In this document: positions 1 to 10,287 of the stretch, piece by piece
Layout of the letters: each line of letters starts with the position of its first letter
How positions within the stretch are numbered: the first letter of the stretch is position 1
Assembly: GCA_949987565.1 (NCBI GenBank)
Contig: OX465102.1
Span: 28,207,768 to 28,271,767, forward strand
Source of the DNA: Luidia sarsii
Lineage: Eukaryota > Echinodermata > Asteroidea > Paxillosida > Luidiidae
Length of the DNA: 64,000 nucleotides
Direction of reading: 5' to 3'
Notes under the pieces: generated by a model
The model's database searches: none
The model's input: the letters and a program-made list of their open reading frames with translations, nothing else
What the model was told of the DNA's origin: nothing
Position numbers and translations under genes: made by a program

Positions 1-130
1 GCCCCTTTCGGCGTTCTTAGATGCTAGCCTTTCCAAATTATCAAAATAGTCTTTGCCGAGGGAACCAGTCAAAAGCATTTTAACTAATAACTGACGAATA
101 TATCCAGGATTGGTTGAATTGATTAATCAC
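1..130 (-). repeat. tRNA-derived SINE family S1, partial copy
   Basis: Read on the minus strand, this matches the body of a repeat seen again near 26.4, 34.5 and 47.8 kb. The shared landmarks are a segment reading AGTCTTTGCCG and an AAGCATTTTAAC segment. The copy runs off the left edge, so its tRNA-like head is not visible. The assignment rests on similarity to the other copies. Confidence 0.45.
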
Positions 131-1486
131 AAACATTTGAATAGAGCTCAGCAATGGTTGGCTATGTGGGACGACCCAGTCGATTTTTGTTCGGCGTAAT
201 CCGAAGTTGTAGTTAATTTTGTGAAGGTGACAAAAAGGGAATAACGGATGTTACGCTGCCGCCTTATGGTGCATTTATTATTAAATGAACGGTTTTCAAA
301 CAGCAGTTCTAAACCATACAAAATCTGAAATCGGTGTTTTGCTTTCGGCATAGGCGCTTGGCATACATATAATATTCTGCCATTTAACATGCACGTACTA
401 GTTACTTCAATTTCTATCTAATACTGCACAAGAATTACACCGTTATTTCTCTAGTGTTGCCAACACCAATTGCCGATGATAATGATAATTGCCAATAATA
501 AGAAAAGACTTACCGAAGATAAGACACAAGAAAGACTTATATTGAAGAAAGAATACATTGATACATTCTAATACCAAGTTGATATTTGAATCAGCTTGAT
601 TATTTAATTGTTTTTTATGAAACATCACCAAACACAAGGCCTTATAAGGCCACTACAGGTGATGGCTACGTGAAAAATAGAAAAATAGACAGATAAAGAA
701 AGAAATGAAGAATTGGAGTCAAAGGGAACGAAGGGATTATTCACGTTCCTCTCGAAGAGATCCAGTTTAAAAAAGTGTTCAAAAGGCCCCATTCCTATTT
801 TCGTTTTTTTTTTTTTCAAATTAATTTTTCTCGCAACAAACAGCGGACACCTTAAAACCGGCCCTAGTTCTTACAACGCATGCACCCGAACATAGTGTAC
901 GAAGATGGAAAACAGGATGTAGGTAGAGAGTTCCAAAGCGTGTAACAGTACTAAAAAATTATATCTTCTTCATTATTTAACGTCATCCTTGAAATGTTCA
1001 TCGATTTAGATATTAACTGGCATTGGGAAGTACATAACATGTGTCAGCTGCTTTGTACATTTTGCAATGGACTTTTTAGTGATCCATAATTATAGTTATA
1101 ATCATGATTCTCAACCACATGCTGATTTTTCCGAGGAACGTGTCTCTAAGAAGTGTTTCCCTCGCCCCCATAATGTGATGCCTAAAAATGTCGAACGGGA
1201 ACTTTATTTTTGGGTGTGTTTCTTGTGATTTGTTGCCGTTATCATAATAATCATAACGCTGCTGCCATGGCTACAAATTCATAGGCTCTACCTGTTCCTC
1301 ATTTTGCTCACCTTTAAAAAAGTATAATCTTAGCGGCGTATTTTAACCACACAAACCGAGCACACTTTAACAACCGCGCAAGGGGTGTTGTGTAATGAAT
1401 GAAGTGAGAATAAACAGTGAATCACTTTAGAATTGAACTTTGTACAGAAAATAACGCTCATTGCAGTCAGGCTTATCGGAGAGATA
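131..1486. other. No gene recognised
   Basis: Only short open frames without recognisable domains are present. The stretch is AT-rich, with a short poly-T run near 805-816. I see no conserved motif. Confidence 0.5.
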
Positions 1487-1729
1487 TGTGACCCGGCACA
1501 ACGACATGAGGAATATCCCACCAAAACACTTTTTGAGTAAACAACGCCTGAAATTAAAGTATCTTCACGCTTCGATAACAAATAATTATCTTTTTTGTAT
1601 TTTCGGAAATTTTAAATATTAGAGGATATTATATCTTGATATCATTTGAAAGCTAATGGTATACTCTTTCACATTATTAGAAAATCTCAAAAGTGGGGGT
1701 TATTCCTCATTATGCTGTGCCGGGTCACA
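1487..1729. mobile_element. Family A MITE, short form, copy 1
   Basis: The element opens with TGTGACCCGGCACAACGA and closes with the inverted counterpart TGCTGTGCCGGGTCACA. TA flanks it on each side. The interior has the family landmarks CACCAAAACACTTTTTGAGT near one end and AATCTCAAAAGTGGGGG near the other. There is no coding capacity, so it is a non-autonomous DNA transposon. Confidence 0.85.
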
Positions 1730-1830
1730 TATCGGAGTGGGTGTAGGGTCATCCTTCGGCAACCCATTTTATGCTGGGCCAGGTCTCTACGGACGGCGTC
1801 GTTAATTCTATATAGCAGGTTTTTTTTTAA

Positions 1831-2014
1831 CGCAGTGGCTGTTGTTACGGCAGTCGTCCGTGTGGTTCCCTGACTTGATTGTATTTCGTCAGCATTGCAG
1901 GCTGGTTGAACCAGTCTATTAGCTGATAGTCTGGTTCCCAAGAGCTAAACATCCTGACAAATACTGTGAAGTCAGGGAACCGCACGGACGACTGCCGTAA
2001 CAACAGCCACTGCG
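1831..2014. mobile_element. Family B MITE copy 1 with 9-bp target duplication
   Basis: Long terminal inverted repeats start CGCAGTGGCTGTTGTTACGG and mirror at the far end. The element is 184 bp and flanked on both sides by the exact 9-mer TTTTTTTAA (1822-1830 and 2015-2023). A 9-bp duplication with long inverted repeats is typical of Mutator-like elements, but no transposase is present to confirm the superfamily. The interior runs in the opposite orientation to copies 2 and 3. Confidence 0.85.
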
Positions 2015-2271
2015 TTTTTTTAACGCTTAGGCCTATTACTCCGCCGTGAATTCCCCCCTCCCAACCCCCTCAAGACATAACTGAGTGAAATGGGCAGAAC
2101 TCAAGCTGGGAAGATCAATGCATGCGCTTCGACGTGTTATTGCATCTGTCATCAATAATTTGATGCGGCTGCCGGATATTGCCCTTCAATTCGGTAGTTT
2201 GTCGACCGCAGTGGGGATGTCTCTCTTCCTCTTCTGTGACATTCTCTTTATGACAACAGCTATTGGTCATA
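2015..2271. other. Spacer between two MITEs, no gene
   Basis: About 250 bp of apparently unique sequence separates the family B copy from the next family A copy. The short open frames show no domain. Confidence 0.4.
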
Positions 2272-2525
2272 TGTGACCCGGCACAACGACATGAGGAATA
2301 TCCCACCAAAACACGTTTTGAGTAAACAACACCTGAAGTTAAAGTATCTTCACATTTCGATTACCAGTCAATTTTCTTTTTTTTGGATTTTCGGAAATTT
2401 TAAGTATAAGACGATATTATATTTTGATTTCATTTGAAAACTAATGGTATACTCTTTCACATCATTAGAAAACCTCAAAATCTCAAAAGTGGGGGTTATT
2501 CCTCATTATGCTGTGCCGGGTCACA
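2272..2525. mobile_element. Family A MITE, short form, copy 2
   Basis: Both ends carry the family A terminal inverted repeat, flanked by TA. The element is about 254 bp, noncoding, and in the same orientation as copy 1. Confidence 0.85.
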
Positions 2526-2698
2526 TATGCTAAAGGTCCTCTTCTTATGGTCTGTGTTTTTCAACCCGGTTATTAAAATGCATCCTACACACGTTTCATT
2601 GTTACACTGATGTGTTCATTTCTGTGCGTCCCTGAACGCCTTTTGGGCCCCTGAGTGTTAGGTATAGCTGCGTTCTTGAGCGAATGTATAATTTTTGG

Positions 2699-3056
2699 TA
2701 ATAAAAGTGTCGTCTGTAATTATTCTCATTATGGTGGTTTAAAAAAAAAGTGTTAACTGTAGACATGTTTCTCCTAGGATTAATAGGTTTGCGGTGACAC
2801 CGTGTAAATGATCTTTTGCGAGTATGTGTGATTGTGAGAAGAACCGGAGGAACTCGACGTTTCGAACAGTGTACTCTGTTCGTCTTCAGGAGACTGCTGC
2901 ATGGATTCCAACTGGGAGTGGAGATTATGTAGTGTAGAGAGGGATCCTGGTGGGAGGATTAGCCCAGTGAAGGGTAAAGGCGGGAACCCTAAAGGCGGGA
3001 ACTGGGCTAATCCCCCTCACCAGGATCCCTCTCTACACTACACAATTTTATTTTGG
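2699..3056. repeat. First unit of a tandem duplication containing a truncated family K fold-back
   Basis: The unit opens with AATAAAAGTGTCGTCT, which recurs at the start of the next unit near 3057. It carries the left arm and centre of a large palindrome. The right arm stops at ACACTACACA, so the fold-back is incomplete here. A minus-strand stem-loop with a CTGAAGA core lies at 2856-2889. Confidence 0.75.
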
Positions 3057-3519
3057 TAATAAAAGTGTCGTCTATAATTATTCACTCGTCTCATTATGGT
3101 GGTTTTAACAAAAGGGTTAACTGTATTTGCGGTGACACCGTGTAAATGATCTTTTGTGAGTAAGTGTGATTCTGAAAAGAACCGGAGGAACTCGACGTTT
3201 CGAACAGTGTACTCTGCTCATCTTCAGGAGACTGCTGGATCCCAACTGGGAGTGGGGCTTATGTAGTGTAGAGAGGGATCCTGGTGGGAGGATTAGCCCA
3301 GTGAAGGGTAAAGGCGGGAACCCTAAAGGCGGGAACTGGGCTAATCCCCCTCACCAGGATCCCTCTCTACACTACATAAGCCCCACTCCCAGTTGGAATC
3401 CAGCAGTCTCCTGAAGACGAACAGAGTACACTGTTCGAAACGTCGAGTTCCTCCGGTTCTTTTCAGAACCACACATACTCACAAAAGATAATTTACATGG
3501 TATCACCGCAAACCTATTA
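3057..3519. repeat. Second unit: complete ~390-bp fold-back of family K
   Basis: The sequence from about 3126 to 3513 is a near-perfect inverted repeat around a short centre near 3310-3330. The centre carries GGCGGGAACCCTAAAGGCGG. Each arm holds the same chain of elements: TTTGCGGTGACACC, an ACCGG hairpin arm, a CTGAAGA...CGAAACGTC stem-loop, and GTAGAGAGGGATCC. As RNA it would form one very long hairpin. The arms have diverged by only a few bases, so the fold-back is either recent or kept alike by conversion. Confidence 0.8.
3411..3444 (+). ncRNA. Hammerhead-ribozyme-like core in family K
   Basis: The order of elements is CTGAAGA, a 7-bp stem CGAACAG/CTGTTCG with a 6-nt loop, then AAAC and GTC. 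The three bases before the core (CTC) can pair with the three after it (GAG) as a short stem I. This resembles the hammerhead consensus CUGANGA...GAAA...NUH. However, stem II as drawn uses the expected G12, and stem III could only be the ACGT palindrome, so activity is uncertain. Inverted copies lie at 3194-3227 and 2856-2889. Confidence 0.45.
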
Positions 3520-4315
3520 ATCCTGCTCTGCTAAACATGGCAACCTTCAAATCTCATGTTTCTCCTATAAATGATAGTCCATTAAGTTCGTATAGTGTAT
3601 GTACATGCACACGATGGGTGCGAATCCGGTGCCTTGTGGATATCTCGCCCAATAGGTTGAATGGGTCTTCACAGGGAAATTGTAAAGGTGTGTATAGGTC
3701 TCCACAAGGTTTTCACGAAACTGGCATTTGGAAATAACTCAAAAACGGGAAATTTGTGATGGGTATATAATAATCTGCCGCAAATTGAAGTGTTATATAC
3801 ACGGGACATTGTATGGTCAACATTTCTACCTAGGAAAGTGAATGTGTCTGAAATGGGAGCATTTTTTTCTCCTAGTTTCTAGTTAGGTTGAATAGTGCAC
3901 AAGAACACAGCAATGTCTCCACAAGGATACAAAAATGAGTATGTTTGCTTGAATACATGTATGCGTAAAACCAATCTGTATCAAATCAAAATCTCACTCG
4001 TTCGTTGACTGAAAGTGATTTTTTATTTTTATTTCAGGTAATACATTAGGCTTACTTGATGTGGTTAAATATGGTCTGTCAGTGGCTGTAATTTTTCTTC
4101 GCTTCTCCAGCCCATCGAACTGTATGACATTATTAATAAGTGACCTGCGTCAAGGCAAGCTCTATAATGCGATGGACATAATAAGCCAGTACCTCTCTAT
4201 GCCGCCTGTATACTCTCCAAAATACTGAGCATGTGAAGATAGAGACCTTGGAAAGGCAAAATGAAATTACCGCCACAAGGTTTTGGGCTTGAAGCAGTGA
4301 AATTAAAAAAAATCG
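3520..4315. other. No gene recognised
   Basis: There are no domains, long open frames or clear repeat ends. A CACCGCAAACCTATTAATCC tail of family K enters from the left. Confidence 0.45.
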
Positions 4316-4738
4316 TGGGCCTGACGTTTCGATCCTAGCAGGACCTTTCTGAAAGGCAGAGTGACAGGGACAAAACAGATACATGTACACGAAGGAAGGG
4401 GGAAGAGAGTGAATAGGACACGTATGACAAAGAAATGACAAAGAGGAAACGGGGAGGGTTAAGATCAAAGGGAAGGGCAAGGATTAGGGCAGGGATTAAT
4501 GGAGAAGATGGGGAAAGATCAAAAAGAGAAGTGTGGAGCAGTGAACAGAAAAGAAGGATTATCAGTAAGCATGCATGGTGTCAGTCATTACCCTCCAGGA
4601 TGTTGAGACCATGTGGTTGAACAGTCCGAAGACGTTTCATCCAGATTTTCTCACGGCTAAGACGGACGGCGTCACTCCGGTGACCAAAGGATTCTACGCC
4701 CAGTATACACTCATATCTGATATCGAATGATCAGGGAA
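4316..4738 (-). mobile_element. Penelope-like element 3' fragment
   Basis: Read on the minus strand, this runs from a decayed ORF C-terminus (PDHSISDMSV, then an arginine-rich stretch) into a noncoding tail. The tail ends with CTGCTAGGATCGAAACGTCA. The same order occurs at 5.3, 23 and 44 kb. The 44-kb copy keeps a GIY-YIG-type region, and that identifies the family. This copy has stops and frameshifts. Confidence 0.65.
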
Positions 4739-5068
4739 ATAGATAGATATTAATTGAATAGCCGGGAGCGTATAGGGCCTGGCATTGTTGTCCTTCGTCG
4801 TGACTATGTTGGGAGGCGGGATCGGGCTTGCTATCAATGATACAGCACATGGCTTGAGTATTATATGAACAGAGACAGAGAGGAAAGAACAGAGTCTGAA
4901 GTCTGAAGCTTCGTTCTTTCCAACGATATTCCTTCCTCGGATCAAATCAAATTGCAAATAGGCCTGTATTATTGTCGTTGGCTCTCTTCCAACTGGTCCA
5001 GCGGTCATCCGCTGGTGTCCCGATTCCCTCTTGAGGAAAACCTGCACGTTGCAATGGGTTGTTGAAGC

Positions 5069-5278
5069 TCTCCCCTCCCCTCTCTCTCTCTCTTGCATAA
5101 CCTTCTCTTTCCCTCTCCGTCTCCCTTTTCCTGTTTCTTAATCTCTCCATCTCTCTGCATTGTTTCTCCCCATCTTCCTTTTCTCATCCCTCTCGCTTTG
5201 TCTCTCCATCTCCTCTCTCTGTCTATCTCTCTTCCTCTTTCACTCTCGTTCTCTCTTCTCTATATTTCTCCATTCCTA
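5069..5278. repeat. CT-rich low-complexity tract
   Basis: An interrupted TCTC/CCTCTC microsatellite of about 200 bp. Serine/leucine-rich open frames across it are artefacts of base composition. Confidence 0.75.
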
Positions 5279-5302
5279 ATAATCTATTATTCTCAGAATT
5301 TA

Positions 5303-5560
5303 GTGGGCCTGACGTTTCGATCCTAGCAGTCATTACCCTCCTGGATGTTGAGACCATGTGCTTGAATAGTCCGAAGACGCTTCATCCACATTTTCTCACG
5401 GCTAAGCCGGACAGCATTACTACGGTGACCAAGGAATTCTATGCCCAGTACACTCATATCTGATATCGAATGATCAGGGCGATTTAAGTGATACACAACA
5501 GACCTATGGCCATAGATACGTTTTTGAAGGCGTTTTTGGTCTCGCCAACATTAATTATTC
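5303..5560 (-). mobile_element. Penelope-like element 3' fragment with internal deletion
   Basis: The terminal motif (TGACGTTTCGATCCTAGCAG as printed on the plus strand) is joined directly to the coding C-terminal segment. The purine-rich tail found between them in other copies is missing. It continues to TGGTCTCGCCAACAT, which matches the GIY-YIG-proximal segment at 44.6 kb. It is a pseudogenic relic. Confidence 0.6.
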
Positions 5561-5697
5561 TCTTCTTTTCGTGCAAAATAGTACGTAGTCTTAGGGTAAG
5601 TATTTCTCGACAGTAGTATGCCTACTTCCAGTTAACACAAAAACTGTTGCAAACTGCTCACCGACTAAAATTACCTGCAATACATCAATCTCAAAAG

Positions 5698-6012
5698 TTA
5701 GAGGGCCTGACGTTTCGATCCTAGCAGGACTTTTCTCAAAGGCAGAGTGACAAGGAAATACACAGACAGTCAGGGGAAAGGAAAGCCCTGACACACATGA
5801 CAGAGGAAGGACAACATGGAAGGGAGTGGGATACAGATGTCCACCAAGGGAGGGGGGATCAAAGGGAAAACAGACAAGAAGGTGGCAAGGATCACAAGGA
5901 CGGGAGGGAGGTGGGAGATCAAAGGGGAAAGCCGCAGGGAAGATGAAAGAAAAGGGATTAAGAGGGCCTGTCTTTTCGATCCTAGCAGGACCTTTTTCTC
6001 AAAGGCTTTCTC
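5698..6012 (-). mobile_element. Two Penelope-like 3' termini in series
   Basis: The terminal motif GACGTTTCGATCCTAGCAGG occurs at about 5709. A diverged second copy with the same TTTCGATCCTAGCAGGACCT core lies at about 5973. Purine-rich tail sequence lies between them. No coding part is recognisable. Confidence 0.55.
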
Positions 6013-6013
6013 A

Positions 6014-6374
6014 AAGGCCAACTTTGGGAAGATCGGGAAACATCGATGTGCACAGATTTCCTTCTCATTTACTACCTTTTGTAGATGATCACGATAAAAT
6101 CCTCATGTTGAAATCTTACGGTCTGGGATGCAGTACGTATCGAGAAATCTTCACTCAAACTTCGACAAATAGTTTGTTACTCAAGAGTAATAAAATATTT
6201 CTTACACTACCGGTACAGAACGGTGTGTAAACCCTGACTTTTGCCTTTTTCTACTTTCTCAAATTTCCATTTGAGCTAAAATCTTCGGAGTATTGCTTTT
6301 TGGGAATTTTTATGGTTTAGCACACAAACTGTGGCAATCTTTTGACCGTTAGGCCTACCGATGTTGCACTGTAT
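6014..6374. mobile_element. Family D MITE copy 1, degraded ends
   Basis: The interior matches the three well-preserved family D copies. Landmarks are GGGAAGATCGGGAAACATCG, a TCTTACGGTCTGGGATGC segment, and ATTTGAGCTAAAATCTTCG. Both termini are eroded, so the TTAA flanks cannot be read. The left end abuts Penelope-like debris. Confidence 0.65.
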
Positions 6375-6428
6375 TCTTGGATTGGACGAAGCTTGATATG
6401 AAATGATTCTGAATGGAGGGATATAATA

Positions 6429-6673
6429 TGTGACCCGGCACATCATAATGAGAAATAACCCCCACTTTTGAGATTTTGAGATTTTCTAATGATGTGAAAG
6501 AGTGTACCATTACCTTTCAAATGATATCAAAGTTTCCTCCAATACATGAACTTTCCGAAAAAATAAAAACAATTTGATTTTTAATCGAATTGAGGAGATA
6601 CTTTGGCTTTAGGCATTGTTTACTCGAAAAGTGTTTTGGTGGGATATTCTTCATGTCGCTGTGCCGGGTCACA
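6429..6673. mobile_element. Family A MITE, short form, copy 3
   Basis: Intact family A ends surround a 245-bp noncoding interior. It lies in the opposite orientation to copies 1 and 2. Its right end is followed by one TA and then immediately by the next copy. Confidence 0.85.
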
Positions 6674-6675
6674 TA

Positions 6676-6913
6676 TGTGACCCGGCACAGCGTAATGAGG
6701 AATAACCCCACTTTTGAGATTTTGAGATTTTCTAATGATGTGAAAGAGTATACCATTAGCTTTCTAATTATATCAAAATATAATATCCTGTAATATTTAA
6801 AATTTCCGAAAAAAAAATCGGTAATCGAATTGTGAAGATACTTTAACTTCAGTCGTTGTTTACTCAAAAAGTCTTTTGGTGGGATATTCCTCATGTCGCT
6901 GTGCCGGGTCACA
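6676..6913. mobile_element. Family A MITE, short form, copy 4, abutting copy 3
   Basis: It starts after a single shared TA and ends with GGGTCACA followed by TA. Orientation is the same as copy 3, but the interiors differ at many positions. The pair is therefore more likely two separate insertions than a fresh tandem duplication. Confidence 0.85.
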
Positions 6914-7362
6914 TATAAGGACGAGGAAAGGCTCTATGGGCACCTGCGTTGCTGCGTCTTCGCTTAGTGCTTATTGCGAAGGAAGCGCTTTGACTATACA
7001 CGCGCCACTGATTCCTAAGTGACATGGCTCGTTAGATCGCAGATATCCGTGCAGGCAGCTCGCTTAGATAAACCACTTAAGTTGATTACTTTAAAAACAC
7101 ACAGTTCCTATAACTATGCGCTGATGGGGGGGGGGTGTCGTCATGATGATTCTGCTCATCATACTCACGGTCAATGAGCAGTCTCCCGTCTCCTGCCTAA
7201 TATCTGATGATAATTGATTGAAGGTCGTTTGGCATGAGCACTGCTCGTGAACGGGGAGAATAGGCAGGAGTCATTGTCAACCGACTCGGTCCGGCTGGCG
7301 GGTGGTCTGTGCATAAACACCGTCCCATCAGTCCGTGCGTCAGCGCTTATTATAATACGCCT
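6914..7362. other. No gene recognised
   Basis: Moderately GC-rich sequence with a G9-10 run near 7126-7135. No domain, RNA gene or repeat end was identified. Confidence 0.45.
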
Positions 7363-7633
7363 AATGGACCTTTCCCATGAAATATGCAAATAAGAGCTGG
7401 CGCATGCGCTTTACTAAATTGGTGGGCTAACGAGTGGGCGTTGCGTGCAGGTTTCGAAATAATAAGCGCGTAGGAGACGCTGAATAGCCAATGACCGCAC
7501 GCCAAACTGTTAGTGAGAAGGAACGCGCGCACGCCTGTGGAACACTATGATTGGTTGGCAGCCCGCTTGCCCACCAATTTAGTTAAGCGCATGCACTAGG
7601 TCTAATTTGCATATTTCATGGGAAAGGTCCATT
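7363..7633. mobile_element. Family E MITE copy 1 (octamer-bearing ends)
   Basis: The terminal inverted repeats are about 29 bp. They begin AATGGACCTTTCCCATGAAA and continue into ATGCAAAT, the POU octamer, mirrored at the other end as ATTTGCAT. Subterminal CTAAATTGGTGGGC segments are also inverted. The 271-bp interior is noncoding. I could not define a target duplication. Confidence 0.75.
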
Positions 7634-7933
7634 GTCCAATATCTGGATGGGAGAGGGCGGCGGAATTACAGAAGTGATTTCTTTAGAGACGGACCACAGC
7701 GTGCGCCAGAGCGTAAGTTCATGGAAGGCGCCATTTTGAGAAAAGATATGGGTCATCACACTATAGAGGGCGCTGCCAATGGGCGTCAACAGATTGGGCG
7801 CGGGGGTGGGGCATGCCCCCCCCTCCCCTCAGTTTGAAAAATGGGAGGACATCATATTATGTTCCCCTCCTCCACTTTTGGGGAACAGAAGCATGACATG
7901 AAACACAACAGAGAGGGGGGATAGACAACTATG
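7634..7933. other. Spacer between two family E elements
   Basis: About 300 bp containing short GC-rich and G/C-run segments (for example GCGCGGGGGTGGGGCATGCC). No gene is visible. Confidence 0.4.
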
Positions 7934-8192
7934 AATGGGCCTTTAGTCCCATGAAATATGCAAGTTAGACCTTGCGCATGCTCTTTACTAAATTGGTGGG
8001 CAAGCGGGCTGCCAACCAATCGTAGTTTTCCACGGGCGTGCGCGCGTTCCTTCTTACTAACTGTTTGGCGTGCGGTCATTGGCTATTCAGCGTCTCCTGC
8101 GCGCGTATTTCGAAACCTGCACGCAACGCGCGCTCGCTTTAGTTGATCAATGCTCCAAGTCTAATTTGCATATTTTATGGGAAAGGTCCATT
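7934..8192. mobile_element. Family E MITE copy 2, inverted relative to copy 1
   Basis: The ends are AATGGGCC...GGTCCATT, with ATTTGCAT retained at the right end and a mutated octamer at the left. The interior, including GGCGTGCGGTCATTGGCTAT, matches the reverse complement of copy 1. Confidence 0.75.
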
Positions 8193-8307
8193 GTATTAAC
8201 AAGACATATACATTTTCTTGCTCAGGACGACCCTTTGAAGTACGCTAGATAAGATACATCAGAAACACTTGCCAAAAGGCATGATTATAATGATTATAGG
8301 TCTCCTC

Positions 8308-8702
8308 CATAGAGCTGCGCACTCCCCTATCAATGCGCGGTACAAACGTGTGCCGACATGGACGCGCATCCGCCATTACCAAAGAGGGCAATTTTAGCTC
8401 CAAGTACCCGGATGTCAGTAGCAATCGCGCGTGATATGAATGGGGGAAGGTATAGCCGAAAGCTTGTGAATGCGGAAACTAAAATGTTATAGAAATGGTT
8501 TTTAGTAATGAAATGAAAGGCTATTAATACCTCAAGGGATTGGCGAATGTTAATGTCCTACTTTCTTTTGTAAACAAAATGGGATTAGTTTGCCCCATAG
8601 AGATCCATGCATTTGCACCTCTTTGGTAATGGCGTCGCAGTCCCCTTGTCGGCACGCGTCACGCGATGAGTGCGCACCCTAGTTTATCTATAGAGCTCTG
8701 TG
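8308..8702. mobile_element. Family C MITE copy 1 (hAT-like)
   Basis: The left end is CATAGAGCT followed directly by GCGCACTCC, so part of the inverted repeat has been deleted. The right end is complete. The flanks are GTCTCCTC and GCCTCCTC, a 7-of-8 match for an 8-bp target duplication. The interior lacks coding capacity. An 8-bp duplication and CA...TG ends suggest hAT. Confidence 0.75.
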
Positions 8703-8975
8703 GCCTCCTCCAATACCCTCCTCGTCACCACCCTCGCCGCGAGGTCATCCTCAGTCACTTCGTTCCCGCGCAAATGCCCCCACCCCACTTTTCAGAATTA
8801 CAGGCCGACTGCCTTGGCGCTGCTGCGGGATGACGTCATCAGCCACGAGCAAAGCCGGGCGCGGTCGTGCTACTCGTGCACCAACGCAGGTTATAGTCGG
8901 GACCCTCGTGGCATTACGGCATCCTGACGCCGATTCTGCGAGGTGCTCTTCGTCTATTGGTTAATAATTATATAT
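8703..8975. other. No gene recognised
   Basis: GC-rich short interval. A short open frame crosses it, but no motif supports a protein. Confidence 0.35.
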
Positions 8976-9191
8976 GGCCCTTCACGAATCCATGGACCAG
9001 GCTCGGGCTCGGGCTTCGTCTCCGTCTGACAAAACCTGGAAATAGCAGGATGTGTTATATAGCTTGTTAGGTACAGAGCATTTACCAAGAAACTGCGGGA
9101 CCAAACCATTGTTTCTATAGTTGCCTGTGACATTATGACTGATGTCAGGAGACTAACCCCGAGCCTAACTTTCTTCGTTTCGTGAACGGCC
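8976..9191. mobile_element. Family F MITE copy 1
   Basis: The ends are an imperfect inverted repeat, GGCCCTTCACGAATCCATGG against TTCGTTTCGTGAACGGCC. The sub-ends are made of CAGGCTCGGGCTCGG-type short repeats. It lies 3 bp from copy 2 in the same orientation. Confidence 0.65.
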
Positions 9192-9194
9192 TTT

Positions 9195-9440
9195 GGCCCT
9201 TTTACGAATCCACGGATCAGGCTCGGGCTCAGGCTTCGTCTCCGTCTGACAAAACCTGAAAATCCAGGTTGTGGTTTGTCGCCGAAATTCAAGGTTTGTT
9301 GGTTCGATAAGCACGCGTGATAGGTTCATCAAGAAACTGGTGCCAAACGCTTGTTTCTAGAATCCTGTGACATTATAATGGGCAAGAGAAATATGACCGA
9401 AGCCTAAGTCTGAGCCTAAGCCTTCATTTCGTAAACGGCC
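9195..9440. mobile_element. Family F MITE copy 2
   Basis: Same architecture as copy 1: GGCCCTTTTACGAATCC at the left and CATTTCGTAAACGGCC at the right, with AGGCTCAGGCTTCG sub-ends. The interior CCTGTGACATTATAATGGGC segment is shared with copies 1 and 3. It is noncoding. Confidence 0.65.
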
Positions 9441-10287
9441 TATGTCTCAGAAAGCACCATTACTATAGGGGTGCAGCACACAAAATCCATCCAAGATGGC
9501 TCCGCCGAGCTGATTATCATAAAGTGTGTACCCACAACTTTTTTTTAATAAGGGGTCTTTGGAGGCTAATTAACTGATACATTGTAGAACAAGTGAAGCT
9601 TAAGACAACCTGGGGGTTCACTCTTCAATTTGGTATGTAATTTGGACCATATCTGGCTTTAAATGTAGCCCTATTTGGCTGTGGAAGTGGAGGGGTCCAT
9701 CCCAAAATCCTTGCAGAAATTCGGCTTGGACGGCTACACATTTTGGGGGTGTTTTTTTCTGGGGGTAATTAGCAAAAAATCTAATCAGCTAAGAGCACTA
9801 AAATTGAAAAGAATCTGAGAGATGAAGGTCCAAACTACAATTTTAAGTATAGCTACAAGAACTGAGAGACTTTTGGGCATGGGATAATTGGCTTTGAAAG
9901 TGAGTGTTTTTGTACAGTGTTCAATGGGAGCTCGATTTAGTGTTCTGCACCCACAGAGGCTCAAAATAAGATGACGCCCTCTCGCGGTGGTGATTGTGAC
10001 GATCCATTCAGGGAGTCGACGACTGTTTGCGCCGTGTCTGCGACCTCTATTTTCTCGAAAGGGGGCGGCCGCTCCGTTTTGGCTGAGTATCAACCCCACG
10101 TCCTCGTGCGCCCATTGCCATGGGAACCAGTGTGGCGGATCAGACTGAATCTCTGGGCCGTGTCGTTTGGCCGGGAGAGAGGACAATTGCATAGACAATT
10201 GCATTGCTACACCGTTATCGGGAATACTCAGGTGTGGCGACCACAGCTGACGATTCGTCTATAGCCTCCGACGACCACAGACAAAGC
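9441..10287 (+). other. Upstream region of the discoidin gene
   Basis: No repeat ends or domains are recognised. The promoter and 5' UTR of the gene at 10288 presumably lie here, but I see no convincing TATA box or initiator. Overlapping short open frames on both strands near 9785-10264 have no recognisable motif. Confidence 0.35.
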
